In this document: one piece after another, positions 16,001 through 23,882 of the stretch
Position numbering within the stretch: the stretch's first letter is position 1
Layout: each line of letters opens with the position of its first letter
Assembly: GCF_041431415.1 (NCBI RefSeq)
Contig: NZ_CP107845.1
Location: 682,001-746,000 of the forward strand
DNA length: 64,000 bases
Reading direction: 5' to 3'
DNA from: Streptomyces sp. NBC_00513
GTDB taxonomy: Bacteria; Actinomycetota; Actinomycetes; Streptomycetales; Streptomycetaceae
Translations under genes and position numbers: made by a program
The notes under the pieces: model-generated
The model's database searches: none
Told to the model about the DNA's origin: nothing
Seen by the model: only the letters and a program-made list of their open reading frames with translations

Positions 16001-16846
16001 TCAGCAGGTCCGGTAGCGGTAGTCGCCCGATCCGGGGGCGGAGACGTCCAGGTCACGCTGGACGATGGAGAGCTTCGCGGCCCAAGCGGAGCAGGCCCGG
16101 TTGTAGCCGGAGGACTCGTACTCGATGACGAACACGCGGTTCGCGTACGCCTTCGCGAAGTCACCGCATTCGTCGTACCGGCCGCACTCCTCGGCCACGG
16201 CGAAGTCGAAGCCGACCTTCGCGCGGTCGGGGAGCATCTCGGCGGTGTTCTTCTGGGCGACGGCGAGACCGTCGGCGTGCGCGCGGTCGGCCAGGAGCTT
16301 GGCGAAGGCCACATTGTGGGCCTTCGTCAGGCGGCCCTTGGAACGGCTGAAGGAGTCGAGGTTGTCCGGTTCGACGGCCTGGTAGCCACTGCGGGCGCAG
16401 CCGCCGATCCAGTCTCCGACGATCTTCGCGAGGCGGGTGCGCTTGTCGGCCGTCGAGGTGTCCAGGAGCGCCTCGCCCCAGTTCTCGTCGATGACGGGCT
16501 TCTTGTTGCCGTCGCGCAGCACCAGGTCGGGGTGGTTCTTCTGCCACCAGTCGAAGGCGTCGGGCTGGGTCTGGAAGGCGTTGACGTAGCAGACGTTGTA
16601 CAGGCCCGCGGCGGGCTTCGCGGAGCGGTCGCGGGAGAGCGCCTTCACGCCCTTGGGCGGCGTGTACGCGTGTCCGATCTGGTAGTCGAAGGCCATGTTC
16701 GCCGCGGGGAGCCGGGGGGCCGCGGCCTGCCCGGCGGACGCCTGGAAGAGCATCAGGCCCGCGCCGAGGGCGGCCGTGACGCCGACCGCGCCGGCGGCGA
16801 GGGTGCGCTTGCGGCGCAGGAAGGGGGTTGCGGAGTGTTTCGGCAC
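16001..16846 (-). CDS. Secreted GH114-like (endo-alpha-1,4-polygalactosaminidase family) protein
   Basis: 281 residues from GTG 16846 (VPKHSATPFL), with GGAG upstream. Signal peptide (RRKRTLAAGAVGVTAALGAGLMLF...AGQAAA). The mature part is a TIM-barrel-like domain: YQIGHAYTPPKGVKALSRDR, LYNVCYVNAFQTQP, NHPDLVLRDGNKKPVIDENWGEALLD, GYQAVEPDNLDSFSR, AVAEECGRYDECGDFAKAY, VFVIEYESS. These blocks match the GH114 family, which cleaves alpha-1,4-galactosamine polymers, as in fungal matrix and capsular material. The acidic residues in AVEPDN and VAEEC are likely catalytic. Four or more Cys suggest disulfides. Confidence 0.8.
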   Translation of the reverse strand: MPKHSATPFLRRKRTLAAGAVGVTAALGAGLMLFQASAGQAAAPRLPAANMAFDYQIGHAYTPPKGVKALSRDRSAKPAAGLYNVCYVNAFQTQPDAFDWWQKNHPDLVLRDGNKKPVIDENWGEALLDTSTADKRTRLAKIVGDWIGGCARSGYQAVEPDNLDSFSRSKGRLTKAHNVAFAKLLADRAHADGLAVAQKNTAEMLPDRAKVGFDFAVAEECGRYDECGDFAKAYANRVFVIEYESSGYNRACSAWAAKLSIVQRDLDVSAPGSGDYRYRTC

Positions 16847-16907
16847 ACGTGCTCCAGTACGAGATGCGGTCTGGTGTTCGCATCCTGTGCGAGGGGTCAT
16901 GAGGATT

Positions 16908-18386
16908 TCATGAGACGGGGCCGTTCCCGGGCACCGTGCTCCGTCCTCGGGCGCGCCGCGCCTCGCGCGGTCCGAGGAGGAGGCGGAACACCGCCCCGCC
17001 GCCCGGCCGGGTGTCCGCCGTGAGGCCGCCGCCGTGGGCGGTGGCCACCTCCGCCACCAGCGACAGCCCGATCCCCGAGCCACCGCCCGGGGAACGGAAC
17101 CGTGACGTCAGGGCCGGCAGGTCCGCCGCCGCGACGCCGGGACCCCGATCGGAGACGGCCACGACGGGGCCGCGGACGGTGACGTGCACCTGCGCGCGCC
17201 CCGCGGGGTCACCCGGAGTGCGGCCGTGCCGCAGGGCGTTGTCGAGCAGGTTGCGTACGGCGATCCGCACGAGGGCCGGGTCGGCGGTGGCCACCGAGGG
17301 TTCCAGTGAGGCGGTCAGGGTGTGCGGGCCGGCCGTCAGCTCCTCGCAGACCTGCTCGACCAGCTGGTCCAGGCGCAGCGGGACCGGTCGCAGGGTGTCG
17401 GCCGCGCCCTGGAGGCGTCCCCGGGTGAGGACGTTGTCGACGACGTCGGTGAGCCGTTCGGTGGCGCGCCGGATGCGCGGCAGGTGCGGGTCCAGACCGC
17501 GCGGGTCCATCCCGGCCACGTCCACGGAGCTGCGCATGACGGCCACCGGGGTGCGGAGTTCGTGCGCCGTGTCCGCGAGCATCCGCTCCTGAGCCTCCAG
17601 CGCCCGCCAGGCCGGGCGCAGGCTCCTGCCGGAGAGCAGGTGGCCGGTGACGGCGGCCAGGCCGGTGAGCAGCCCGGCCCCGGTCAGCACGGAGACGATC
17701 AGCCGGCTGTGCTCGGCCACGCGGTGGGCCGGGTCGCCGACGACCACGACCGCGCCCTCCACGGCACCCGATTCGTCGTGGTGGAAGGGCCGGCCGAGCA
17801 GGTACGCGGGATCGCCGTGCGCGTCGGACACCTCCGCCCGCACCGTGTCGTCCCGCTCCATGGCCGATCGGGCGAGTGCGGTCAGCCGGGCGTCGGCGAC
17901 GGGCTCGGCCTGCCCCTGAGAGGTGAAGATACGTTTCAGCACACCGCCCGGTGCTCGGCGCAACACCGTCACCTGGGGACGCCCCTCCGTGGCCTCGTCG
18001 TCGTAGAGGCCGTCCAACTGGATCCCGGCGTCCGTGTAGTAGATCAGCGAGGTGCTGACCGCGGCCCGCCGACCCATCTCGTCGTACTCCGCGGCGCGCC
18101 AGGAACGCTCGTCCGTACGGATCACCATCCAGGACAGCACGCTCACGCCGGCCAGGGTGACGAGGGTGTAGGCGAGGGTCAGCCGGAACTGGAGGCGCCG
18201 CAGCCGCAGTCGGGCGGGCGACCGGCGGGCGCTCCCGCCCGCGCTCCCGGCGGTGGCCCCGGCCTCGGTGGTGACCGTGCCGTGACTCGCGCCGGTCGCC
18301 TTGCCGGCTCCCTTGCGACCGCCCTCGCGAACTCGCTTGGGAGCGCGCCGGCTTCGTGTGGGCCGGTTCGGATCGGCGGCCGTCAC
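16908..18386 (-). CDS. Sensor histidine kinase
   Basis: 492 residues. A basic N-terminus is followed by TM1 (about 69-89), an extracytoplasmic sensor region (90-228), TM2 (229-250) and a HisKA domain with His275 in the H-box AHELRTPVAV. The ATPase domain has N-box RNLLDNALRHG, G1 SDRGPGV and G2 SGIGLSLV. The ATG overlaps the stop of the response regulator by 4 bp, giving translational coupling. The stimulus is unknown. No target gene is obvious, though the GH114-like gene follows 61 bp downstream on the same strand. Confidence 0.92.
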   Translation of the reverse strand: MTAADPNRPTRSRRAPKRVREGGRKGAGKATGASHGTVTTEAGATAGSAGGSARRSPARLRLRRLQFRLTLAYTLVTLAGVSVLSWMVIRTDERSWRAAEYDEMGRRAAVSTSLIYYTDAGIQLDGLYDDEATEGRPQVTVLRRAPGGVLKRIFTSQGQAEPVADARLTALARSAMERDDTVRAEVSDAHGDPAYLLGRPFHHDESGAVEGAVVVVGDPAHRVAEHSRLIVSVLTGAGLLTGLAAVTGHLLSGRSLRPAWRALEAQERMLADTAHELRTPVAVMRSSVDVAGMDPRGLDPHLPRIRRATERLTDVVDNVLTRGRLQGAADTLRPVPLRLDQLVEQVCEELTAGPHTLTASLEPSVATADPALVRIAVRNLLDNALRHGRTPGDPAGRAQVHVTVRGPVVAVSDRGPGVAAADLPALTSRFRSPGGGSGIGLSLVAEVATAHGGGLTADTRPGGGAVFRLLLGPREARRARGRSTVPGNGPVS

Positions 18387-19060
18387 GGCAGGTCCGGGTC
18401 CGCGGATCCGAGGATGAACCCGTGGCCGCGTACGGTCCGGATCGGCGACGGCGGCCCGAGTTTGCGGCGCAGCCCCGCCATGACGGCGTCGACGACGTTG
18501 GAGACCGGGTCGGCCATCTCGTCCCAGCAGTGCTCGACCAGTGCGGTGCGGGTGACCACGGTTTCACGGTGGACCAGCAGGTGGCGCAGGACGGCGTATT
18601 CCTTGTGGGTGAGGGTGAGCAGGACGCCGTCGCGGCGGACCTCGCGGCGGGCGGCGTCCATCCCTATGTCCGCGTGGGCCAGGTGGACGGGGAGTCGATG
18701 GGCCGCCCGGCGGGCGAGGCTGCCGACCCGCACCACGAGTTCCTCCATGGCGAACGGCTTCGGAAGGTAGTCGTCGGCGCCGGATCGGAAGCCGTCCACC
18801 CGGTCGGGAAGGGCGTTGAGCGCGGTGAGGCACAGCACGGGCGCGGACCACCCCGTGCGGCGGCGCCGCTCCAGGCGGTGCAGGGAGTCCCCGGAGGGCA
18901 GCATCCGGTCGAGGACGACACAGTCGTAGTCGGCGAGGTCGAGCAGGACATCGGCGTCCGGCCAGTCGCCGGCGGCGTCCACGGCGTACCCGGCGGCCTT
19001 GAGACCCGCCACCACGAGATCGCTGAGGTCCGGTTCGTCCTCGACCAGAAGTACGCGCAT
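18383..19060 (-). CDS. OmpR/PhoB-family response regulator
   Basis: 225 residues. Receiver domain with acidic pocket EDE (8-10), phospho-acceptor Asp51 (VVLDRMLPSG) and Lys in DDYLPKPF. The C-terminal winged helix contains LTHKEYAVLRHLL, VTRTALVEHCWDEMADPVSNVVDAVMAGLRRKLG and IRTVRGHGFIL. ATG 19060 begins directly with the MRVLLVEDEP signature. First gene of the RR-HK pair. Confidence 0.93.
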   Translation of the reverse strand: MRVLLVEDEPDLSDLVVAGLKAAGYAVDAAGDWPDADVLLDLADYDCVVLDRMLPSGDSLHRLERRRRTGWSAPVLCLTALNALPDRVDGFRSGADDYLPKPFAMEELVVRVGSLARRAAHRLPVHLAHADIGMDAARREVRRDGVLLTLTHKEYAVLRHLLVHRETVVTRTALVEHCWDEMADPVSNVVDAVMAGLRRKLGPPSPIRTVRGHGFILGSADPDLP

Positions 19061-19290
19061 GTGCTGTTCGCCCTTGGCTCTCGCGTCGGCCGCGGGGCAG
19101 CCGGGAGGGGTCGCGCCGCGCCGCCACGTGGTGGGGGGCGCGGCCGGAAACACATACTAAGCAGTCCGGAACAGAAACGTTTCCCCTCCCCGAGTGGGAT
19201 GGAGGGTGACGTTCCGCTTCCCTCCATCCCGATGACCGCGGCAGCGGCCCCCGGCGGAAACCCGCCGTCACTCGGGCCGGGACCGGCGCG

Positions 19291-20106
19291 TCACGCCGCG
19301 CCGAACACGAGGATGTGGGCCGAGGCATCGGTGAGCACACCGCACTCGTCCGCCAGGCGGGCCGTCGCGACGGCGTCGGCCACCAGGGCCCCCGCCGCCT
19401 CCTGGCCGGCGCAACGGCCCGCCGCCACCACGTACGCCCACCCCGGGCCCTCGACCCCGTGCCTGCGCACGTCGTCGAGCCCTGCCTGCCGCGCCTCCCC
19501 GGCGAGTTCCTCGGCGGTGTGGAAGTGCGCGACCGTGAAGCCCCGGCTTCCGTCGTAGGACCCGGTGCGCACCGCTCGGGAGACCTCGCCGGCCAGTAGT
19601 TCCGGGGTCAGTCCCGCACTGACGGTGTAGTCCTGGAGCAGGGAGTGGCGCGAGATCCCCGCCACCGCCACGAGGCCGCCCGGCACCGCGACCCTGCGCG
19701 CCTCCCGAAGCGCCGCGAGCCGCCCCCCTCGCTCGGACAGGTGGTATAGGGGTCCCAGGAGCAGCACCACGTCGTAGCCGTCCGAGGGGAGGGCCAACCG
19801 CCGCGCGTCACCTAGCTCCGCGGAACAACCGGGCGCGTACTCCCGCGCCTGTTCCACGTGTTTGGGTACGGGGTCCACCAGCAGCACCTGGTATCCGTCC
19901 TCGATGAGCCAACGCGCGTGGGTTCCCGGGCCGCCGCCCACGTCCAGCACACGCGCGGGAGGCGGGGGCAGGGACCGGCGCAGCAGCTCGCGGGTCCGCT
20001 CGAACTCCAGGCGCCCCACGGCCGTCGAGTGGAGCCGGGAGGCTTCGTCGTACTCCGTGTAGTACGACACGATGAGTGGATCGATGAGCGGATCGATGAG
20101 TGTCAT
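19291..20106 (-). CDS. Class I SAM-dependent methyltransferase
   Basis: 271 residues. Rossmann motif I VLDVGGGPGTHARWL (about 56-70), motif II VLLVDPVP, later DGYDVVLLLGPLYHL and a GGLVAVAGISR strand. The layout is that of Methyltransf_11/25 small-molecule methyltransferases; the substrate is unknown. The start is uncertain: ATG 20106 (MTLIDPLIDPLIV) is preferred because homology begins soon after, but ATG 20145 is in frame. The N-terminus contains a 12-bp tandem repeat encoding IDPL twice. Confidence 0.82.
   Translation of the reverse strand: MTLIDPLIDPLIVSYYTEYDEASRLHSTAVGRLEFERTRELLRRSLPPPPARVLDVGGGPGTHARWLIEDGYQVLLVDPVPKHVEQAREYAPGCSAELGDARRLALPSDGYDVVLLLGPLYHLSERGGRLAALREARRVAVPGGLVAVAGISRHSLLQDYTVSAGLTPELLAGEVSRAVRTGSYDGSRGFTVAHFHTAEELAGEARQAGLDDVRRHGVEGPGWAYVVAAGRCAGQEAAGALVADAVATARLADECGVLTDASAHILVFGAA
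20071..20106. repeat. 12-bp tandem repeat in methyltransferase start
   Basis: GATGAGYGGATC at 20071 and 20083, with a third partial copy at 20095. In frame on the minus strand it codes for IDPLIDPLI, so copy-number change would not break the gene. Confidence 0.7.
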
Positions 20107-20345
20107 ACCCCATGACGGTATGGCCGTGCGCCACCCGATTGTCATCCGGATATCACGGACCGCAGTCGAGGTGAGCGCGCGACCTTCGGGACGCTCTCGG
20201 CAGGCCCCCGCGGCATCCGCGACCCGGCCCCGGACGCCCCGATCCAGGCACACCTTCTGTTGCCGGATTCAACTATTCCGGGCACCATCAGCGCATACGG
20301 TCCCTCGCCCGACCCCCGCGCGGCCTCGAATCGAAAGTCACACGA

Positions 20346-20930
20346 GTGAACACCCAGCACGGAGATGACACGAGCCACCGCCTGGCGTGGGCCAAGCGCG
20401 CCGTCCACGACCTCAACGCGGGCCACGCAGCACACGGATCACTCGCCGAAGCACTCGACACCGCGGGCGACCTCCGCACGGAGAACGCCCACCGTCGCGC
20501 GGAGGCGGTTCGCGCCGCGGCCATGGGCCTCCCGCCCGCCGCCTGCGCCTTCGCCGCCGGGATCTCCGAGCGCATGCTCACCGTCTGGCAGGGCACCGAC
20601 CCGCACTTCAACGCCGCCATGGCCGGCGCACACGCTCTCGCCCACGCTCACGGGCTGACCGACCCGACCGCTCCGACCAGCCCGTTCGCCCTTCGTCTCC
20701 TGCTGAGAGCCGTACAAGGCGGGGCGGGCATCCTCGCCGCCGCGGAACAGCTCGGGATCCCCCGCCATCGTCTGCAGAAGCTGCGCGCCCGCCCCCAGGT
20801 CGCCGCCCTCGTCACCGCCGCGCAGAGCATCGCCCGCAAACCCGCCCCACGCCGCTCGAAGCCCTACGCCTACCGCCTCGTGCGCACCTCACCGAACGAC
20901 GGCCCTCCCACCGCGCCCCGCAAGCCCTGA
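20346..20930 (+). CDS. Hypothetical helical protein with HTH-like segment
   Basis: 194 residues from GTG 20346. All-helical, Ala/Arg/His-rich. AAAMGLPPAACAFAAGISERML is HTH-like, as is a second segment AAEQLGIPRHRLQKLR. I do not recognise a named family; a DNA-binding role is inference. The basic C-terminus (ARKPAPRRSKPYAYRL) would suit nucleic-acid contact. It is divergent from the methyltransferase, with a 239-bp gap in which I see no clear operator. Confidence 0.55.
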   Translation: MNTQHGDDTSHRLAWAKRAVHDLNAGHAAHGSLAEALDTAGDLRTENAHRRAEAVRAAAMGLPPAACAFAAGISERMLTVWQGTDPHFNAAMAGAHALAHAHGLTDPTAPTSPFALRLLLRAVQGGAGILAAAEQLGIPRHRLQKLRARPQVAALVTAAQSIARKPAPRRSKPYAYRLVRTSPNDGPPTAPRKP

Positions 20931-21006
20931 CCGCTCACGTCACCGGTGGCGGGGAGGTGCCGCGTGGCCGCCCCGTCGCCGCTCGCCGCGTCCTCCCGAC
21001 CGCGGG

Positions 21007-21055
21007 GGTCAGCCGGTGGCGAGGGTCAGCCGGTGGCGAGGGTCAGCCGGTGGGG
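21007..21055. repeat. Three tandem 17-bp repeats
   Basis: GGTCAGCCGGTGGCGAG at 21007 and 21024, with a partial third copy at 21041. The third copy overlaps the stop codon of the minus-strand membrane-protein gene. Confidence 0.8.
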
Positions 21056-21504
21056 CCCGGCCGGGCGAGGAAGTGGGAGCGGGCCTCGGGAAGGTACATG
21101 GGTACCACCGCAGCCGCGGCCAGCAGGTCGGGCAGGGCGTTGAGGGCGGACCACCACACGGGGCCCTCCACCGTGCCGAGCCCGCCGACGCGGAACATCA
21201 GGAACCCCACTCCGACGACCGTCAGCACCGCCCGGGCCCAACCCCGGCCGGCGCGCATCCGTCCCGCCACGACCAGCCAGGCGACGAGGAGAACGGCGAG
21301 TACGCCCGCCCCCACGGCGATCCGGACGATCGCGGTGTCCCGGCCGGCGTACTCGGTCAACTCGTCCAGGCTGGTGGGCGGCGCCACGAACGCACCGAGG
21401 AACCAGACGAGTACTTCCGCGGCGACAGCCGCCAGAGTGAGTCTCCACGCGACCTCGATCCGACTCGGGCGCCCGGAGCCGGAACCTGTCGTACCGGTCG
21501 TCAT
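21043..21504 (-). CDS. Four-span membrane protein
   Basis: 153 residues from ATG 21504, preceded by AAGGAGG at good spacing. Four hydrophobic segments: LTLAAVAAEVLVWFLGAFV, IAVGAGVLAVLLVAWLVVA, ARAVLTVVGVGFLMF and SALNALPDLLAAAAVVPMYL; the tail PEARSHFLARP is typical of uncharacterised actinobacterial small membrane proteins. No catalytic motif. Function unknown. Confidence 0.7.
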   Translation of the reverse strand: MTTGTTGSGSGRPSRIEVAWRLTLAAVAAEVLVWFLGAFVAPPTSLDELTEYAGRDTAIVRIAVGAGVLAVLLVAWLVVAGRMRAGRGWARAVLTVVGVGFLMFRVGGLGTVEGPVWWSALNALPDLLAAAAVVPMYLPEARSHFLARPGPTG

Positions 21505-21735
21505 CACAGCCTCCTTCGGTATACGCCCTGTCAGAGGGCGAGCGGAGCCTGACGGTTCCCCGACGGAGCGTGTCGAGCTGATCCGCTCTCGACTCCCGCC
21601 GCCTCGGGCGGCCTCCGGGGCGCCGCCCGGTCGCCGAAGCCGTCCTCGCGAGCAACGGCGACCGGGGGCGGATCCGGGGCGCGTCCGGGCCCGGAGCCCG
21701 GGCACCGCGGCGCCCGTCGTGCCTTCACGACGGCG

Positions 21736-22317
21736 TCAGCCGGTGAAGGCCTCGATGAGGGTCCAGACGGCGAGTGCGCCCATGCACGCGGCGCCGATGC
21801 GCTGGACGGTCTTGAGCGGAACGCGCTGGGCGATGAAACGCCCCACCAGCAGGGCGAGGGCGGAGACCGACATCAGCGCGAGGGCGGAGCCGATGGCGGT
21901 GGACAGCCAACCGTTGGTGGCGGCCAGGTTGGCCGTGGTGATCTGGGTGAGGTCGCCCCATTCGCTGATGAAGACGGCCATGAACGCGGTGGTGTAGACG
22001 GGCCAGAACCCCGTGACGGTCTTGGCGGCTCCGTCCTCGTCGTCATCGTCGCCGCTGCGCAGCAGGACGAAGGCGCCGAACGCGAACAGGGCGGCGGAGA
22101 CGAGCTTGACGGCGATGTTCGGCAGCAGCCCGAGCAGGCTTCCGGCGCCGACGGCGATGGCCACGTGCACGATGAAGGCGGTGGAGGTGCCGAACCACAC
22201 GTACAGCGGCCGCATCCGAGTGCCCATGGCCAGTGAGGCGAACATGGTCTTGTCGGGGAGTTCCGCGAGGAAGATCAGCCCGAAGGCGGTGATGATCGCC
22301 AGGGGGTCGAAGGTCAT
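21736..22317 (-). CDS. TMEM165/GDT1-family (UPF0016) Mn2+/Ca2+ transporter
   Basis: 193 residues with six predicted helices in two repeats. Each repeat carries a variant of the E-x-G-D-K/R-T/S cation motif: ELPDKT (residues 19-24) and EWGDLT (about 120). An acidic loop (SGDDDDEDG) separates the halves. Family members exchange Mn2+ or Ca2+ for protons; bacterial MneA-type members export manganese. A yybP-ykoY riboswitch lies in the 5' leader, which supports Mn2+ as substrate and Mn2+-induced expression. It is divergent from CorA. Confidence 0.92.
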   Translation of the reverse strand: MTFDPLAIITAFGLIFLAELPDKTMFASLAMGTRMRPLYVWFGTSTAFIVHVAIAVGAGSLLGLLPNIAVKLVSAALFAFGAFVLLRSGDDDDEDGAAKTVTGFWPVYTTAFMAVFISEWGDLTQITTANLAATNGWLSTAIGSALALMSVSALALLVGRFIAQRVPLKTVQRIGAACMGALAVWTLIEAFTG

Positions 22318-22395
22318 TCCCTTGCTTTCTGCTGGGGCCGGGCCGTCAGCTCGTACGGCACCCAGGGGGCGACGGGAAGAACCACTCGGCCCGGC

Positions 22396-22552
22396 ACGAC
22401 GGGGCGACCCACACACAGAGTGCGGGCCGCGTCATGCCTTGGCCGAAGGTCTCGTCCACCCCGCACGATGTGCGGCGGTCCGATGGCCGGGGCGTCCGTA
22501 GACGTCCAGTATGTCGACCAGCGGTTTTCAGGACTACTCCCCTTCGCTGACA
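22396..22552 (-). promoter_or_regulatory. yybP-ykoY (Mn2+) riboswitch
   Basis: The leader on the minus strand contains the conserved blocks of this class. AAGGGGAGTAG (from about 22544) is followed by GTCGACATACT (about 22515) and GAGACCTTCGGCCAAGG, then CATGACGCGG (about 22433). The spacing between blocks matches alx/mntP-type leaders. It precedes the TMEM165-type transporter, a known target class. Ends are approximate. Expected to turn expression on when Mn2+ is high. Confidence 0.85.
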
Positions 22553-22769
22553 CAGAGCCTAACAGGCGACTCCGGGGACCCCCCGCGCCGGGCCTCCGCC
22601 GGGGCCGTGCCCGTGCCCCGGGGCGGGGGAGGTGCGCCGCGGCGGGGAGGCGCGACCGGTCCGAGCGCGTTCCGGGCGCCATGTCACGTGACCGGGAGTT
22701 CTGGCGGGCGAGACTGGACGGCGTTCGGCGGCGACGCATGAAATCGGCTGTCCGAAGCATGCGCGGGGG
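22553..22769. promoter_or_regulatory. Divergent promoter region, transporter/CorA
   Basis: With the riboswitch, this makes a 452-bp gap between the transporter and CorA starts. It must hold the riboswitch promoter (near 22556-22600 on the minus strand) and the CorA promoter. Apart from a very GC-rich stretch at 22580-22660, no distinct operator is seen. Confidence 0.4.
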
Positions 22770-23765
22770 ATGGAATGCGTGGTGTACGAGGAACGGTCGG
22801 GCAGGTCGGAGACGGTCGAGTGCGGTCTTGAGGACGAGGCCTGCCGCATCGCCCTGAAGCGGCTGCACGACTTGGACGACGGCGAGTTCGGGTGGATCCG
22901 GCTCGTCGATCCCGACGAGTCCGAGCTGGTGCAGTTGGCAGAGGAGCTGGGCCTGCACCCGCTCGCCGTCGAGGACGCGGTGCAGGCGCACCAGCGTCCG
23001 AAGCGCGAGCGGTTCGACGACGTGCTGGCGGTGGCGATCAAGACCCTGTGGTACGTCGAGGACGAGACCGCGGTGGAGACCGGCGAGGTGATGATGTTCG
23101 TGGGCCCCCGCTACGTACTCACCGTCCGCCACGGCGCGGTCGACCCGACGGCCGAGGCGGCCCGCCGGCTCGACGCCGACGCGACCATGCTCCGCTTCGG
23201 TCCGCTGTCGGTCCTGCACGCGGTGTTGGACGTCGTCGTCGACGCGTACAGCGACGCCGCCGTCAAGGTTCGCGGCGCGCTCAACCGGTTGGAGGACCAG
23301 GTGTTCTCCTCAGCTCGCGTCGATCACACCGAGGGCATCTACTCGCTCAAGCGGGAAGTGCGCGAGTTCCGGGACGCCGTACAGCCGCTGGTGCCGGTCC
23401 TGAACGGTCTCCTGAGCGGGCCGGGCGAGGAGCGGCGGGCACCAAAGGCCGAACCCTACTTCCGTGACGTGGCCGACCACCTGCACCGCACGGACACCGA
23501 GGTACGCACCCTCGACGAGCTGCTGAACTCGGTGCTCGACGCCCAACAGGCCCGGGTGGGCACCTGGCAGAACGACGACATGCGGCGCATCTCGGCGTGG
23601 GCGGCGATCTTCGCCATCCCCACCATGGTCGCGGGCGTCTACGGGATGAACTTCGAGCACATGCCGGAACTCGGTTGGACCTACGGCTATCCCCTCGCCG
23701 TGGGGCTGATGGCACTGGCGTCGGGGGCGCTGTACCGGGCCTTCCGCCGCAACGGCTGGCTGTAG
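22770..23765 (+). CDS. corA: CorA-type magnesium/cobalt transporter
   Basis: 331 residues. A cytoplasmic funnel domain with long helices (LSVLHAVLDVVVDAYSDAAVKVRGALNRLEDQVF, SLKREVREFRDAVQPL) is followed by two C-terminal transmembrane helices. The signature YGMN (291-294) closes TM1 and is followed by FEHMPE. It forms pentameric Mg2+ (or Co2+/Ni2+) channels. GTG 22782 is an alternative start. It is divergent from the Mn/Ca transporter, making a small divalent-cation homeostasis locus. Confidence 0.95.
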   Translation: MECVVYEERSGRSETVECGLEDEACRIALKRLHDLDDGEFGWIRLVDPDESELVQLAEELGLHPLAVEDAVQAHQRPKRERFDDVLAVAIKTLWYVEDETAVETGEVMMFVGPRYVLTVRHGAVDPTAEAARRLDADATMLRFGPLSVLHAVLDVVVDAYSDAAVKVRGALNRLEDQVFSSARVDHTEGIYSLKREVREFRDAVQPLVPVLNGLLSGPGEERRAPKAEPYFRDVADHLHRTDTEVRTLDELLNSVLDAQQARVGTWQNDDMRRISAWAAIFAIPTMVAGVYGMNFEHMPELGWTYGYPLAVGLMALASGALYRAFRRNGWL

Positions 23766-23882
23766 GCCACCTCACCGGCCCCGCGTCGGGCGCACCCCAC
23801 CCGGCGCGGGATGACGGGCCGGTTCCGGTCGAGCGGCCAAACCCGCTGGTGGGGTGGCCGGCGGCCGACCTACCATCCGACG

